This document shows, piece after piece, positions 27,854 to 36,076 of a stretch of DNA of 64,000 nucleotides (its first letter is position 1; every line of letters starts with the position of its first letter). This stretch comes from DASYTH01 sp045806965. Lineage in GTDB: Bacteria > Actinomycetota > Actinomycetes > Mycobacteriales > Pseudonocardiaceae. The DNA is taken from positions 1 through 64,000 of the forward strand of contig JBJMIG010000061.1 of NCBI GenBank assembly GCA_045806965.1, read 5' to 3'. The notes under the pieces are model-generated. The model searched no databases. It was not told where the DNA came from and saw only the letters and a list, made by a program, of their open reading frames with translations. The position numbers and the translations under genes are program-made.

Positions 27854-28777
27854 TTAGCCGTCGTCGCCGGGTCGGCTGCCGGCGCGCACCAGGGCGGCGA
27901 GGTCGCCGAACCGGTCGAAGTGCCGCAGCTTGTCGGGATTGGCGATGGAGTGGATCGTCTGGATCTGGCCATCGGCGATGTCGAGCCCCATGACGCCGAC
28001 CAGCCGGTCCTGCACGTCGATCGCCATCACGCCGGGCTGGCCGTTGACCTCGGTGACCCGGATGCGCGCGCCAACGCGTGCCAGCGCGGACATCCCGGCC
28101 GACAAGGTCCGCGCCACGCGCTGCCGGCCGTTGACCGGCCGCGCCAGCGCCGGCACCTTGCCGCCGCCGTCGGCGTGCAGCGTCACATCGCGCGCCAGCA
28201 GCGCCTCCAGCGCTCGCCGGTCGCCCTGCTCGGCGGCGGCGAAGAAGCGTTGAGTCAGCTCTTCTCGCTCCCGCCGAGAGGCGTAGTAGCGCGGTCGGCG
28301 CTGCTGGACGTGGTTGCGAGCCCGCGCGACCAGGTGCCGTGTGCTGTCCACATTGGTGCCGATGATCTCGGCGACCTCCGGATACGGATACTCGAATACC
28401 TCGCGCAGCAGGAACGCGGCCCGCTGCCGCGGCGACAAGCTCTCCAACAACACCAGCAACGCCAACGACAGCGAGTCGGCGGTCTCGGCGTGCTCGGCCG
28501 GAGTCGGATCGGTGAGCAGCGGTTCCGGCAGCCACTCGCCGACGTAGCGCTCCCGCCGCACCCGCGCCGAACGAAGCTGGTCGATAGCCAGCCGAGTGAC
28601 CAGCGTGGCGATGTAGGCCCGTGGCGAGGTGACCGGCTCGCCCCGTTGCAGGATCTGGTGCAGCCGCAGGAACGCCTCCTGCACCACGTCCTCGGCTTCG
28701 CCGACACTGCCGAGCATCCGGTAGGCGATGGCAAACGCCCGCGGCCGCAGGTCGCCGTACAGCTCCGAGATGGACAT
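27854..28777 (-). CDS. ECF41-type sigma factor with SnoaL-like C-terminal domain
   Basis: A 307-residue extracytoplasmic-function sigma factor. Regions 2 and 4 are clear (GSVGEAEDVVQEAFLRLHQI; LSPRQRAAFLLREVFEYPYP). ECF41 hallmarks are all present: WLPEP in the linker (82-86), DGGGK (203-207) and NPDKL (280-284) in a fused SnoaL-like domain. In this group the C-terminal domain acts as a built-in activator or inhibitor in place of an anti-sigma factor. Genes next to ECF41 usually encode a carboxymuconolactone decarboxylase, oxidoreductase or epimerase; here the epimerase ends seven bases upstream. The sigma factor probably drives that gene. Confidence 0.93.
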   Translation of the reverse strand: MSISELYGDLRPRAFAIAYRMLGSVGEAEDVVQEAFLRLHQILQRGEPVTSPRAYIATLVTRLAIDQLRSARVRRERYVGEWLPEPLLTDPTPAEHAETADSLSLALLVLLESLSPRQRAAFLLREVFEYPYPEVAEIIGTNVDSTRHLVARARNHVQQRRPRYYASRREREELTQRFFAAAEQGDRRALEALLARDVTLHADGGGKVPALARPVNGRQRVARTLSAGMSALARVGARIRVTEVNGQPGVMAIDVQDRLVGVMGLDIADGQIQTIHSIANPDKLRHFDRFGDLAALVRAGSRPGDDG

Positions 28778-28784
28778 CTCGAGG

Positions 28785-29729
28785 TCAGCCCAACCCGTCG
28801 GCGAAACCCTTGCGCCAGCTCGGATACCGCAGGGCCCAGTCCAGCTCGCGCTTGGCCTTCTCGTTGGAGATCCCGACGGCGTGTGTCATTGTTTGCGCCG
28901 CGCCCTTGCCGGCCAGCAAGCGGACCGGCCAGGCCGGCACGCGGCGCGGCGGTTTGGCACCGAGCACGCGGGCCAGTTCCAGCAGCATGTCGCGCACTGG
29001 CGCCGGCTCGTCATCGGCGACATGGTAGATCCCGGGCTTGCCGCGTTCGATCGCCGCGACCGTCGCCGACGCGGCATCGGTGATATGCACCATCGACCAC
29101 ACCCCACCGCCGCCACCGACGATCGGGAACCTTCGCTTGCGGATCAGCGCGGCCATGACCGCGTCCGGCGCGGCCTCGATGCCGGTCCCTGGGCCATAGA
29201 AGCCACCGTAGCGAAGCACGATGCCCTCGGCCCAGGTGATGCCGGTCACCGTGTTCTCCAGGTAGCGCAACGCGTCCACCCCCTCCTTGGTGTCCTTAGG
29301 TGGGTTCGGGTCGATCCGGCCGTTCTCGTCGACGACCGGCCCACCGGTGTGTTCCAGCGGGGCGAAGTTGCTCTGCGCCACGAAAGTGCGGATACCTACG
29401 GCGCGCGCGGCGGCCAACAGGTAGTCGGTGCCCTCGGTGCGCAGCCGGTTGGTGGCGGCCGCCATCCGCTTGACGTTGCGCATGTTCACCGGTCCGTTCA
29501 GCGCGGTGGCCTGATGGACGATCACCTCGGGCTCGGCCTTAGCCACCACGTCGGCCACCGAGTCCGGGTCGAGCGCGTCGACGATCACCGGTTCAGCGCC
29601 CAGCGCGCGCAGCGCGCCGGCCTTGGACGCCGAGCGGGTCGTGCCGACGACCTCATGGCCGCGCGCCACGAGCTGGGCAACGAGATGGCTGCCGATCGCG
29701 CCGGACGCTCCGGCAATGAAAATCTTCAT
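28785..29729 (-). CDS. NAD-dependent epimerase/dehydratase (ECF41 partner)
   Basis: A 314-residue atypical or extended short-chain dehydrogenase. GASGAIGSHLV (residues 7-17) is the NAD(P)-binding Rossmann motif. The catalytic Tyr region is atypical: around ALRYLENTVT there is no obvious YxxxK, although RYGGFYGPGTG and a late VHITDAASAT are family-like. It lies immediately upstream of the ECF41 sigma gene and is probably cotranscribed. ECF41 partners are thought to act on small oxidised compounds, but substrates are unknown. Intact and in frame, unlike the fragments on both sides. Confidence 0.85.
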   Translation of the reverse strand: MKIFIAGASGAIGSHLVAQLVARGHEVVGTTRSASKAGALRALGAEPVIVDALDPDSVADVVAKAEPEVIVHQATALNGPVNMRNVKRMAAATNRLRTEGTDYLLAAARAVGIRTFVAQSNFAPLEHTGGPVVDENGRIDPNPPKDTKEGVDALRYLENTVTGITWAEGIVLRYGGFYGPGTGIEAAPDAVMAALIRKRRFPIVGGGGGVWSMVHITDAASATVAAIERGKPGIYHVADDEPAPVRDMLLELARVLGAKPPRRVPAWPVRLLAGKGAAQTMTHAVGISNEKAKRELDWALRYPSWRKGFADGLG

Positions 29730-29917
29730 GACGTCTCCGCTCGTTGTGCCTTACCAACAAGAGACGAGACGCCCCGACACCCCATGACCGGCAGTGACCC
29801 AGCTCACTAGCGACGCCGCCGGGCACGCCGAACGGTCGGCACCGCCGGGGGCCGCAGTTCGACCCGGCCGACGATCTACCGCGCACCAAGTTGAGCCAAG
29901 TCGGGGAGGACGACGGC

Positions 29918-29991
29918 GCGTGGGAGATCATCGACCAACTGGCCACGAAGTACACCGGCGAGCCCTACTCCCGAGGACAAGAACGCGTCGT
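29918..29991. repeat. 74-bp duplicate of the PPOX gene segment 27549-27622
   Basis: Bases 29918-29991 match 27549-27622 with a single mismatch (cagccc versus gagccc). Both copies point the same way. This copy has no gene around it in frame and fuses antisense to a permease remnant. It shows that the fragments here arose by recombination between copies of the same gene. Confidence 0.85.
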
Positions 29992-29994
29992 CGC

Positions 29995-30628
29995 GTCGGT
30001 AGATGTTGAGGATCGGCAGGATGAGCAGGTCGGCGAAGATGAACGCGACCACTCCGCCGGAGCTGATTCCGCCGTTCCATAGGACCGCGGCCAGTGGGCC
30101 GTTGCCGATCGTGCAGACGAAGGACAGGATCGCCACGACCGGCTCGGCGATCGGTCCCCACAGCGCGGAAACCACGGGGTGGTCGGTAAAGAAGAACGCC
30201 TGCCAGAACGACTCGGGCACCCACGCGCCGATCGCGCCCGCGATCACCAACCCGATGACCAGATCGCGCAGAATCGCCGCCCACTCCATCACGAACACGT
30301 GCGCCACGGCGGTAAACCCGTTGCGGGAGAGCAGTCGTCGCCAGAACGAACCCTTGCTGTGGACGGACATGTCCATCGCGGCGTGGCCTTCCATCGACCC
30401 GGCCAGCCCACGCTCGGCCTGCTCGCTCGCTTTGTCGATGAGGCGCTGGCGTACGAAGATCCGGAACAGTACGGCGAGCAGCACGATCATGATGGGGCCG
30501 CCGACGAACTCGGCAGCGGTGAACTGCCAGCCATCAGCAGTGCCAGGATGATCCCGAGCTCGACGACCAGGTTGGTGGAGCCGATCTCGAAGGCCATCGC
30601 GGCGGTGAAGTACCGACCATTTTTGAGA
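29995..30628 (-). pseudogene. YraQ/DUF318-type permease remnant
   Basis: Helices recognisable from this family appear in order. FTAAMAFEIGSTNLVVELGI is in one frame, followed after a shift near 30535 by WQFTAAEFVGGPIMIVLLAV, then FLVGLVI-like and PVVSALWGPIAEPVVAILSF, NGPLAAVLWNGGISSGGVV and FADLLILPILNIYRR. Related proteins are membrane permeases linked to arsenic or copper/zinc export. The N-terminus joins a coiled-coil gene at 30628 and the C-terminus is replaced by antisense PPOX sequence at about 29990, so it is dead. Confidence 0.65.
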
Positions 30629-30629
30629 G

Positions 30630-31063
30630 TCACCGTGGGTCGACCGCCGTCACAATGTCATTGGCCATGATGTTGGAGCCATTGGCATTCGCACTGATTT
30701 CCCAATAACAGCTGTCGGACACGGTCTCCTTGGTCCGGTAGGTACCGGGCTGAACGTCGACGCCCACCGTCCAATTGCCTTCGGTGATGGTGTTCTGCGC
30801 CTGGACGGTCTCTTGTTGGGTAACAGTGTCCTCACGGGTCTTGACCTCGGTCTCGCGCGCCTTCAAAGCGTCTTCACGCTGCTGAGCCGCAGCCTCGCGT
30901 TGCCCGACCTCGTCCTCGTTTCTTGGTGCATCGAGACGTGTTTGCTCGGTGGCCGCGGCGGCTGCCTGCTGGGCCGCGAGTCCGTCACGCGCCCGGGTCA
31001 TGACACCGACCCGATCCTCGAGGTCATGGTTGGCAGCGGCCAACTCATCGACCAGCCTGGCGG
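30630..31063 (-). pseudogene. Coiled-coil protein with small C-terminal domain, truncated at both ends
   Basis: The N-terminal part is a long charged coiled coil (GLAAQQAAAAATEQTRLDAP, REDALKARETEVKTREDTV). A small domain follows, with ITEGNWTVGVDVQPGTYRTK and DSCYWEISANANGSNIMAND, seen in many actinomycete surface or lipoprotein-like proteins. A one-base loss after NDIVT shifts the frame; the other frame continues GGRPTVTLKNG into the permease remnant. The 5' end is cut near 31063, where an aldehyde dehydrogenase fragment starts on the other strand. A short product could still be made from an internal start. Confidence 0.5.
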
Positions 31064-31417
31064 AACTTCGTCGGCCCGACCATCCTGACCGGCACCCGCG
31101 AGGACATGAAGGCCGTGCGCGAGGAGATCTTCGGACCCGTCGTCGCCGCCGCCCCGTTCAACGCCGACACCGACATCCTGCCCACCGCCAACAACACCAG
31201 CTACGGCCTCGGCGCCGGTGTGTTCACCCGCGACATCGGCAAGGCATACCGCACCGCGGCGGCTGCGCGCCGGCACCGTCTGGGTCAACACCTGGAACGT
31301 CTTCGACGCCAGCCTCCCCTTCGGCGGCTACAAGGAGTCCGGCTGGGGCCGCGAAATGGGCCACGCGGTGTTCAACAACTAATGGAAACCAAAACCGTCA
31401 TCACCGACCTCAGCTGA
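31064..31417 (+). pseudogene. Aldehyde dehydrogenase C-terminal fragment
   Basis: Starts at NFVGPTILTGTREDMKAVRE and continues EEIFGPVVAAAPFNADTDIL, NTSYGLGAGVFTRDIGKAYR. A frameshift near 31262 is followed by AGTVWVNTWNVFDASLPFGG, YKESGWGREMGHAVFNN, and after another shift ETKTVITDLS. This is the last quarter of an NAD(P)-dependent aldehyde dehydrogenase, after the catalytic Cys. The catalytic residues themselves lie upstream and are missing. Confidence 0.78.
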
Positions 31418-31547
31418 CCGGGAGGGCCGGCGCGGGACGTGAGCCACTCGACCACACGTCCCGCGCCCCCGGACATGTCGGCGCCATCCTCAGCGCACGA
31501 TGCCGGGCGCCCTAGGCAGGCCGGGATTGCAACGACGTTGCAGACGA

Positions 31548-31757
31548 TCACTCCACGGCGAGCATGACCTCGGTGGACTTGATCAGCACGGTGGCCGGCA
31601 TACCGGGTTGCAGGTCGAGGTCGTCGGCGGCGTCCTTGGTGATGGAGGCGGTGACCTGCTGGCCGCCGTCGAGGGTGACCTTGACGATGGTCATCACCGA
31701 ACCGGTGTTGATCTCACTGATGGTGCCGGTCAGTTGGTTTCGGGTGGACAGCCGCAC
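31548..31757 (-). CDS. Mop-domain (TOBE-like) molybdate-binding protein
   Basis: A 69-residue protein starting MRLSTRNQLTGTISEINTG and ending TVLIKSTEVMLAVE. This is a complete single Mop (molybdopterin/TOBE-type) domain. Mop proteins assemble into hexamers that bind molybdate or tungstate and act as storage or as parts of ModE-like regulators. No modABC genes are near; a molybdenum enzyme lies far right at 62449. The frame is intact, unlike the neighbouring fragments. Confidence 0.8.
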   Translation of the reverse strand: MRLSTRNQLTGTISEINTGSVMTIVKVTLDGGQQVTASITKDAADDLDLQPGMPATVLIKSTEVMLAVE

Positions 31758-32271
31758 GATCTCCTCCGGAAAACTCGAATGGGTGTGACCGCAGGTTAGG
31801 TGCCTCGACCGGCGCCGGCCAAATGACGAATCACCTGGTCAGGACGTGGATGCGGGTGCCGGCCCGGGCCTGGTTCCGCAGGCCGGGGGGATCAGCGGAG
31901 CGTCGGCGCGCAGCTAAGAAGGGAGTTCTTCGACCAGCAGCAGGAGATCTGGAACGACGTGAGCCGCCGCTGGATCGAGTTCCGCAAACTCGACCGCACC
32001 CCACGCGAGGACCATCCCACCGCGACTGCCGACGGCCGCTGAACGCCGGCCCGAATCCGCGCTATGAAACACTGGTCGCGATCGGGTGGTGGGGGTTGAT
32101 CGCGCACGCTGCGGAGCGATGCTGACCGCTGCACCTGGAGGGGTCACGGATCGCATCGGTGTCGCGCGGCCGAAACATGGCCTGCGATGCCGTCGATAGG
32201 TATGCGTGGCGCTGGTCGGGATCCAGCTCATCCTGCGGCAGACTGATGCTCGTACGTCAGTTCGAATATGA
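31758..32271. other. 514-base region with one short uncertain frame
   Basis: A plus-strand frame ending at 32042 gives EFFDQQQEIWNDVSRRWIEF followed by RKLDRTPREDHP. It looks protein-like but has no clear start or family. The rest shows no gene, RNA or repeat that I can support. Confidence 0.35.
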
Positions 32272-32283
32272 TTGGGGCAGTGT

Positions 32284-32652
32284 GTGGCGACCCTGGAGGA
32301 TGGGCAGGACCGCTGGCCGACGTTCTCGTTGACTCCTGTTGAGTACGAACGTGCGGTCAGAGATCTGGTAGGTGCCGCAGACCGTGAGGTTGTTGATTGG
32401 ACGGTCCAGCATCTTGATCCAGTTGAGGGCGTCGATGGCACGTACGTGATGGACGTGACCGTTCGGTTCCGGCTCATGGGGGCTGATTTTCTGGTGCTGT
32501 TCGAGTGCAAGCGGCATGCTTCGCCGGTCAAACGCGAGCATGTGCAGGTGCTCAAGGACAAGCTCCAGTCCACGGGGGCGCACAAGGGCGTTGTGGTTGC
32601 TGCAAGCGGCTTCCAGCGTGGCGCGTTGGAGTATCGGGTGAGGCGTCGTTGA
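32284..32652 (+). pseudogene. Restriction-endonuclease-like (PD-(D/E)XK, Mrr-like) protein fused to IS256 sequence
   Basis: From GTG 32284 the frame has LTPVEYERAVRDLVG, then GTYVMDVTVRFRLMGADFLV followed by LFECKRHASPVKREHVQVLK. The D...ECK arrangement fits the PD-(D/E)XK core of Mrr-type nucleases. After GVVVAASGFQRGALEY the sequence switches to IS256 DNA at about 32640, giving a premature stop. The C-terminal part is lost. Such nucleases act on modified or foreign DNA, so this may be a relic of a defence gene. Confidence 0.6.
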
Positions 32653-33857
32653 TCGATCAGATCGTGCGGGATGGCGCCCGGCGGATGTTGGCCGAGGCGT
32701 TGCGCGCGGAGGTCGACGCCTATGTTGCGGCGTTCGCCGACGAGCGTGACGAGCACGGCCGGCGCCTGGTCGTGCGCAACGGCTACCACCAGCAGCGGGA
32801 GATGCTGACCAGCGCCGGCGCGGTGGAGGTGACCGCGCCGCGGATCAACGACCGCCGGGTCGACCCGGACACCGGCGAACGGAAGCGGTTCGCCTCGGCG
32901 ATCCTGCCGCCGTGGGCGCGCAAGACGCCGAAGATCACCGAGGTGCTGCCGCTGCTGTACCTGCACCGCCTCTCGAGTGGGGATTTCGTACCCGCGCTGG
33001 GCCAGTTCCTCGGCAGCAGCAAGGGCCTGTCCGCGCCGGTGATCACGAAGCTGACCGAGCAGTGGAAGGCCGAGCAACGTGCGTTCGCCGAGCGGGATCT
33101 GTCCGGTGTGGACTACGTGTACCTATGGGCGGACGGCATCCACGTCAACATCCGCCTGGAAGAACACAAGCTCTGCCTGCTGGTGATGATCGGCGTGCGG
33201 GCCGACGGCCGCAAGGAGTTCGTTGCGCTGGCCGACGGCTACCGCGAATCGACCGAGTCCTGGGCCGACCTGCTGCGCGACTGCCGCCGGCGCGGCATGA
33301 CCGCGCCGGTGCTCGCCGTCGGCGACGGCGCGCTGGGCTTCTGGGGCGCGCTGCGGGAGGTCTTCCCCGATACCCGCGAGCAGCGGTGCTGGTTCCACAA
33401 GATCGCCAATGTCCTGGCAGCGCTGCCGAAGTCCGCGCATCCCGCAGCGAAGAAGGCCCTGTCCGAGATCTGGAACGCTGAGGACCGCCGACACGCCCTG
33501 GACGCGGTGACCGCGTTCGATGCCGCCTACGGGGCGAAGTTCGGGAAGGCTGCCGCGAAGATCACCGATGATGTCGAGGAGTTGCTGGCGTTCTACGACT
33601 ACCCGGCCGAGCATTGGATCCACTTGCGCACCACCAACCCGATCGAGTCCACCTTCGCCACCGTGCGCCACCGCACCAAGGTCACCAAAGGTCCCGGCTC
33701 ACGGGCCGCGGGACTGGCGATGGCATTCAAGCTGATCGAGTCAGCCCAAGCCCGCTGGCGCGCGGTCAACGCACCCCACCTGGTCGCGCTCGTCCGCGCC
33801 GGAGCCAGCTTCGTCAACGGCGTCCTTGCCGAACGACCCGACGAGGAAGCCGCTTAA
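32643..33857 (+). CDS. IS256-family (mutator type) transposase, N-terminally truncated
   Basis: About 404 residues from ASLIDQIVRDGARRML to the natural end. Conserved IS256 blocks are present: KTPKITEVLPLLYLHRLSSG, GVDYVYLWADGIHVNIRLEE (first Asp), VLAVGDGALGFWGAL (second Asp) and the C-terminal TTNPIESTFATVRHRTKVTK (Glu). The catalytic DDE domain is complete, but the first 30-60 residues and the left inverted repeat are missing because the sequence starts abruptly inside the nuclease gene. A right end with ttggtccacaggtattgac lies near 33866-33885. It is probably immobile without its left end. Confidence 0.85.
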   Translation, partial: ASLIDQIVRDGARRMLAEALRAEVDAYVAAFADERDEHGRRLVVRNGYHQQREMLTSAGAVEVTAPRINDRRVDPDTGERKRFASAILPPWARKTPKITEVLPLLYLHRLSSGDFVPALGQFLGSSKGLSAPVITKLTEQWKAEQRAFAERDLSGVDYVYLWADGIHVNIRLEEHKLCLLVMIGVRADGRKEFVALADGYRESTESWADLLRDCRRRGMTAPVLAVGDGALGFWGALREVFPDTREQRCWFHKIANVLAALPKSAHPAAKKALSEIWNAEDRRHALDAVTAFDAAYGAKFGKAAAKITDDVEELLAFYDYPAEHWIHLRTTNPIESTFATVRHRTKVTKGPGSRAAGLAMAFKLIESAQARWRAVNAPHLVALVRAGASFVNGVLAERPDEEAA

Positions 33858-33977
33858 AGATCTTGGTCCACAGGTATTGACTATTGCTCGGTGGCCATCG
33901 CCACGCCGGGGGAGTGGCCTACTGGGGACCCAGCCGTGCCTGCGGCCGGCCGCGCCGGAGGCTCAGCCGTCAGGCTT

Positions 33978-34002
33978 GCCACCTGACCTACCGCCAGGTG
34001 GC
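33978..34002. terminator. Strong inverted repeat, candidate terminator
   Basis: gccacctg, nine-base loop, caggtggc: a perfect 8-bp GC-rich stem between the IS256 right end and the YjbR-like gene. No T-run follows, which is common for actinomycete terminators. Confidence 0.4.
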
Positions 34003-34199
34003 AGGGCACCCGATCTGAGGTCAGGAACCTGGACGTTGACAAGCTCGCGAAGAGTCTCCTCCTCGTGAGGGCACATTTGCCGACGAGGCCTCCGAGCTGG
34101 GCCCGATAGTCCTATGACGTCGGCGCGGCCCCGCCAACCCCGGAGACTCTGATGTGCTGATGTCCTACCCGGCGGGGAGGATGGGCGCGGGAGGTACAG

Positions 34200-34598
34200 A
34201 TGAGCGACATCGCGGACGTTCCACCCGCCGTTGTGGGCCGGCTCCGGGTGATCTGCGGGGAACTGCCCGAGGCGTACGAGGAGCCGGCGTGGATCGGCCT
34301 GCGGTGGCGGATTCGCCGGCGGACGTTCCTGCACGTCTACACCACCGACGAGAGGCGGTCGGCGTACATCGATCTGGATGATCCGGCCATCCTGATGACC
34401 TTCCGGGCGCCGCCCGGAGAGTTGGCCGCGCTGGCGCATGCCGGCCCTCCGTTCTTCCGGGCCGACTGGGGTGTGAATGTCGTGGGAATGGTGCTGGACG
34501 ACGAGACGGACTGGGTCGAGGTTGCCGAGCTGGTGACGGACAGCTATCGCGTGCAGGCGCCCCGCCGCCTCGCGTTCCGGCTGAAGGCAGGTGGATGA
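34200..34598 (+). CDS. MmcQ/YjbR-family protein
   Basis: A 132-residue protein from ATG 34200 behind a clear Shine-Dalgarno (gggagg). Blocks ELPEAYEEPAWIGLRWRIRR, FLHVYTTDERRSAYIDLDDP and DWVEVAELVTDSYRVQAPRR fit the YjbR/MmcQ superfamily (CyaY-like fold, sometimes called DNA-binding). Cellular role is unclear. The stop overlaps sequence of an IS30 remnant that begins immediately, so the element fragment abuts this gene. Confidence 0.78.
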   Translation: MSDIADVPPAVVGRLRVICGELPEAYEEPAWIGLRWRIRRRTFLHVYTTDERRSAYIDLDDPAILMTFRAPPGELAALAHAGPPFFRADWGVNVVGMVLDDETDWVEVAELVTDSYRVQAPRRLAFRLKAGG

Positions 34599-35295
34599 AC
34601 CGAACCACCGGCTGCGGGCCTACGTCCAGCAGCGGTTGGCCGGGTTGATCCACCTGTCTGACGGCCGGCCGGCGCACGGGCCACAGACGGGGTGGAATGG
34701 CCGCAACCGGGCACGCCGGCAGGACCGCCGCTGGGCGGCCGCGTGGAGCCCGGAGCAGATCTCCCATCGCCTCCGGGTGGACTTCCCCGATGATGGGTCC
34801 ATGCGTATCTCGCCCGAGGCGATCTACCAGGCGCTCTACATCCAGAGCCGCGGCGCTTTGAAGCGGGAGCTGGTTGCCTGCCTGCGTACCGGCCGCGCTT
34901 TGCGGTGCCCCGCGCCCGCGCCCGGCAGCGCCGTGACGGCATGGTCACCCCCGAGGTGCTGATCAGCCAACGGCCCGCCGAGGCCGAAGACCGCGCCGTC
35001 CCCGGGCACTGGGAAGGAGACCTGATCATCGGCCTGGACAAGTCCGCGATCGGCACGCTGGTGGAGCGATCCACCCACTACACGATGCTGCTGCACCTGC
35101 CAAGGATGGAAGGCTACGGAACCGAGCCACGGGTGAAGAACGGTCCCGCGTTGGCCGGGCACGGCGCCGAGGCCGTCCGGGCCGCCATCGCCGCGACGAT
35201 CACCACGCTGCTCCAACAACTGCGCCGCTCCCTGACCTGGGACCGGGGCAAGGAGATGGCCCACCACGCCCAACTGCGCATCGACACCAGCGTTC
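34591..35295 (+). pseudogene. IS30-family transposase remnant with frameshift
   Basis: The first frame reads RRWAAAWSPEQISHRLRVDF, MRISPEAIYQALYIQSRGAL and KRELVACLRTGRALR. Near 34905 the frame shifts, and the second frame continues GMVTPEVLISQRPAEAEDRA, HWEGDLIIGLDKSAIGTLVE and LTWDRGKEMAHHAQLRIDT. Both the N-terminus and the last third, with the catalytic Glu, are missing. It is a dead IS30 copy related to the fragment at 1-248. Confidence 0.88.
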
Positions 35296-35329
35296 CAAAC
35301 GGGCCATCACCCTCCGCAGGTCGCAACTC

Positions 35330-35570
35330 GCTCAACGCTCACCCGGGGAGCTGGCACTTCCACTACGTCAGCGTCGGCACCCTTGGCCGAGGCTGGTAGT
35401 AGCCCGTCGGCGATGGCCAGGTTGTAGACGGCGCGAGCGGCGGCGATGACGGGTTCGCCGGCGTGCCGGCCGCTGCGGTGGTTACGTCGGGCACGGGCCG
35501 ATGCTGCCACGCGGACTTGGACGGCTTCGATGTCTGTCGCGGGCGGCGACCTCGAGCTTGGGGTGCGGTG
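35330..35570 (-). pseudogene. Integrase fragment (third copy of the module-2 recombinase)
   Basis: The minus strand reads RRNHRSGRHAGEPVIAAARA and VYNLAIADGLLPAS, nearly the same as RRNSRSGRHAGEHLVAAARA in the integrase at 12537-13548. Only the core-binding region remains. It joins directly to the IS30 remnant. Confidence 0.75.
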
Positions 35571-35653
35571 GCCTCAGGTGGTGGGCAATCCATGTCCGGT
35601 TGCGCGAATCGCGTGTGCAATTGGGGGCGACGCCCTGCTGCTGACCAACCAGG

Positions 35654-35929
35654 TCACGTGCATTTCTGCGCTTCGAGATCAACCTGCACGGTCGGGTTCG
35701 CGCAGATGTGTGGAGTGCTCCTGTCCAGCAGGAGGTACATCACGTTGTAGGCGGCGTTTCGGCGAACACCACTACCTGCCAACACGGCGACAAGCCCGAA
35801 CACTCCGACAAGCGCAAAGGCGAAGCCGCATGCGACAACGGCCAGGAGAGGCGGGATCTGTTGTGCGACGAGAACGCCCACTCCGAGGAAGGTGACCTTG
35901 TCAAGCCGTGCGGACCTGCGGCGAACCAT
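35654..35929 (-). CDS. Small two-helix membrane protein, unknown function
   Basis: About 91 residues from an ATG at 35929: a basic N-terminus (MVRRRSARLDKV), then two hydrophobic helices (FLGVGVLVAQQIPPLLAVVA and FAFALVGVFGLVAVLAGSGV). The C-terminus is soluble. It is divergent from the giant STAND gene and so could share its promoter region. I do not recognise a family; a chance frame is possible. Confidence 0.4.
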   Translation of the reverse strand: MVRRRSARLDKVTFLGVGVLVAQQIPPLLAVVACGFAFALVGVFGLVAVLAGSGVRRNAAYNVMYLLLDRSTPHICANPTVQVDLEAQKCT

Positions 35930-36076
35930 GCTCTGCCTCCGAAAGTAGCTGTCTCGTTCCAATCTCCAGAGTGCGGCCAGCACCGTCCGATGGTGTCCGG
36001 TTTGCAAACCGGACGGATTGTCGTCGGGTGAGTGTCGCTGCCACCCACGACGATTGGAGATGGGAGACTCCGCGGA

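Noticed and set aside
31923..32042. Short frame EFFDQQQEIWNDVSRRWIEF
   Set aside because: Protein-like but without a start codon or family; kept only as a note.
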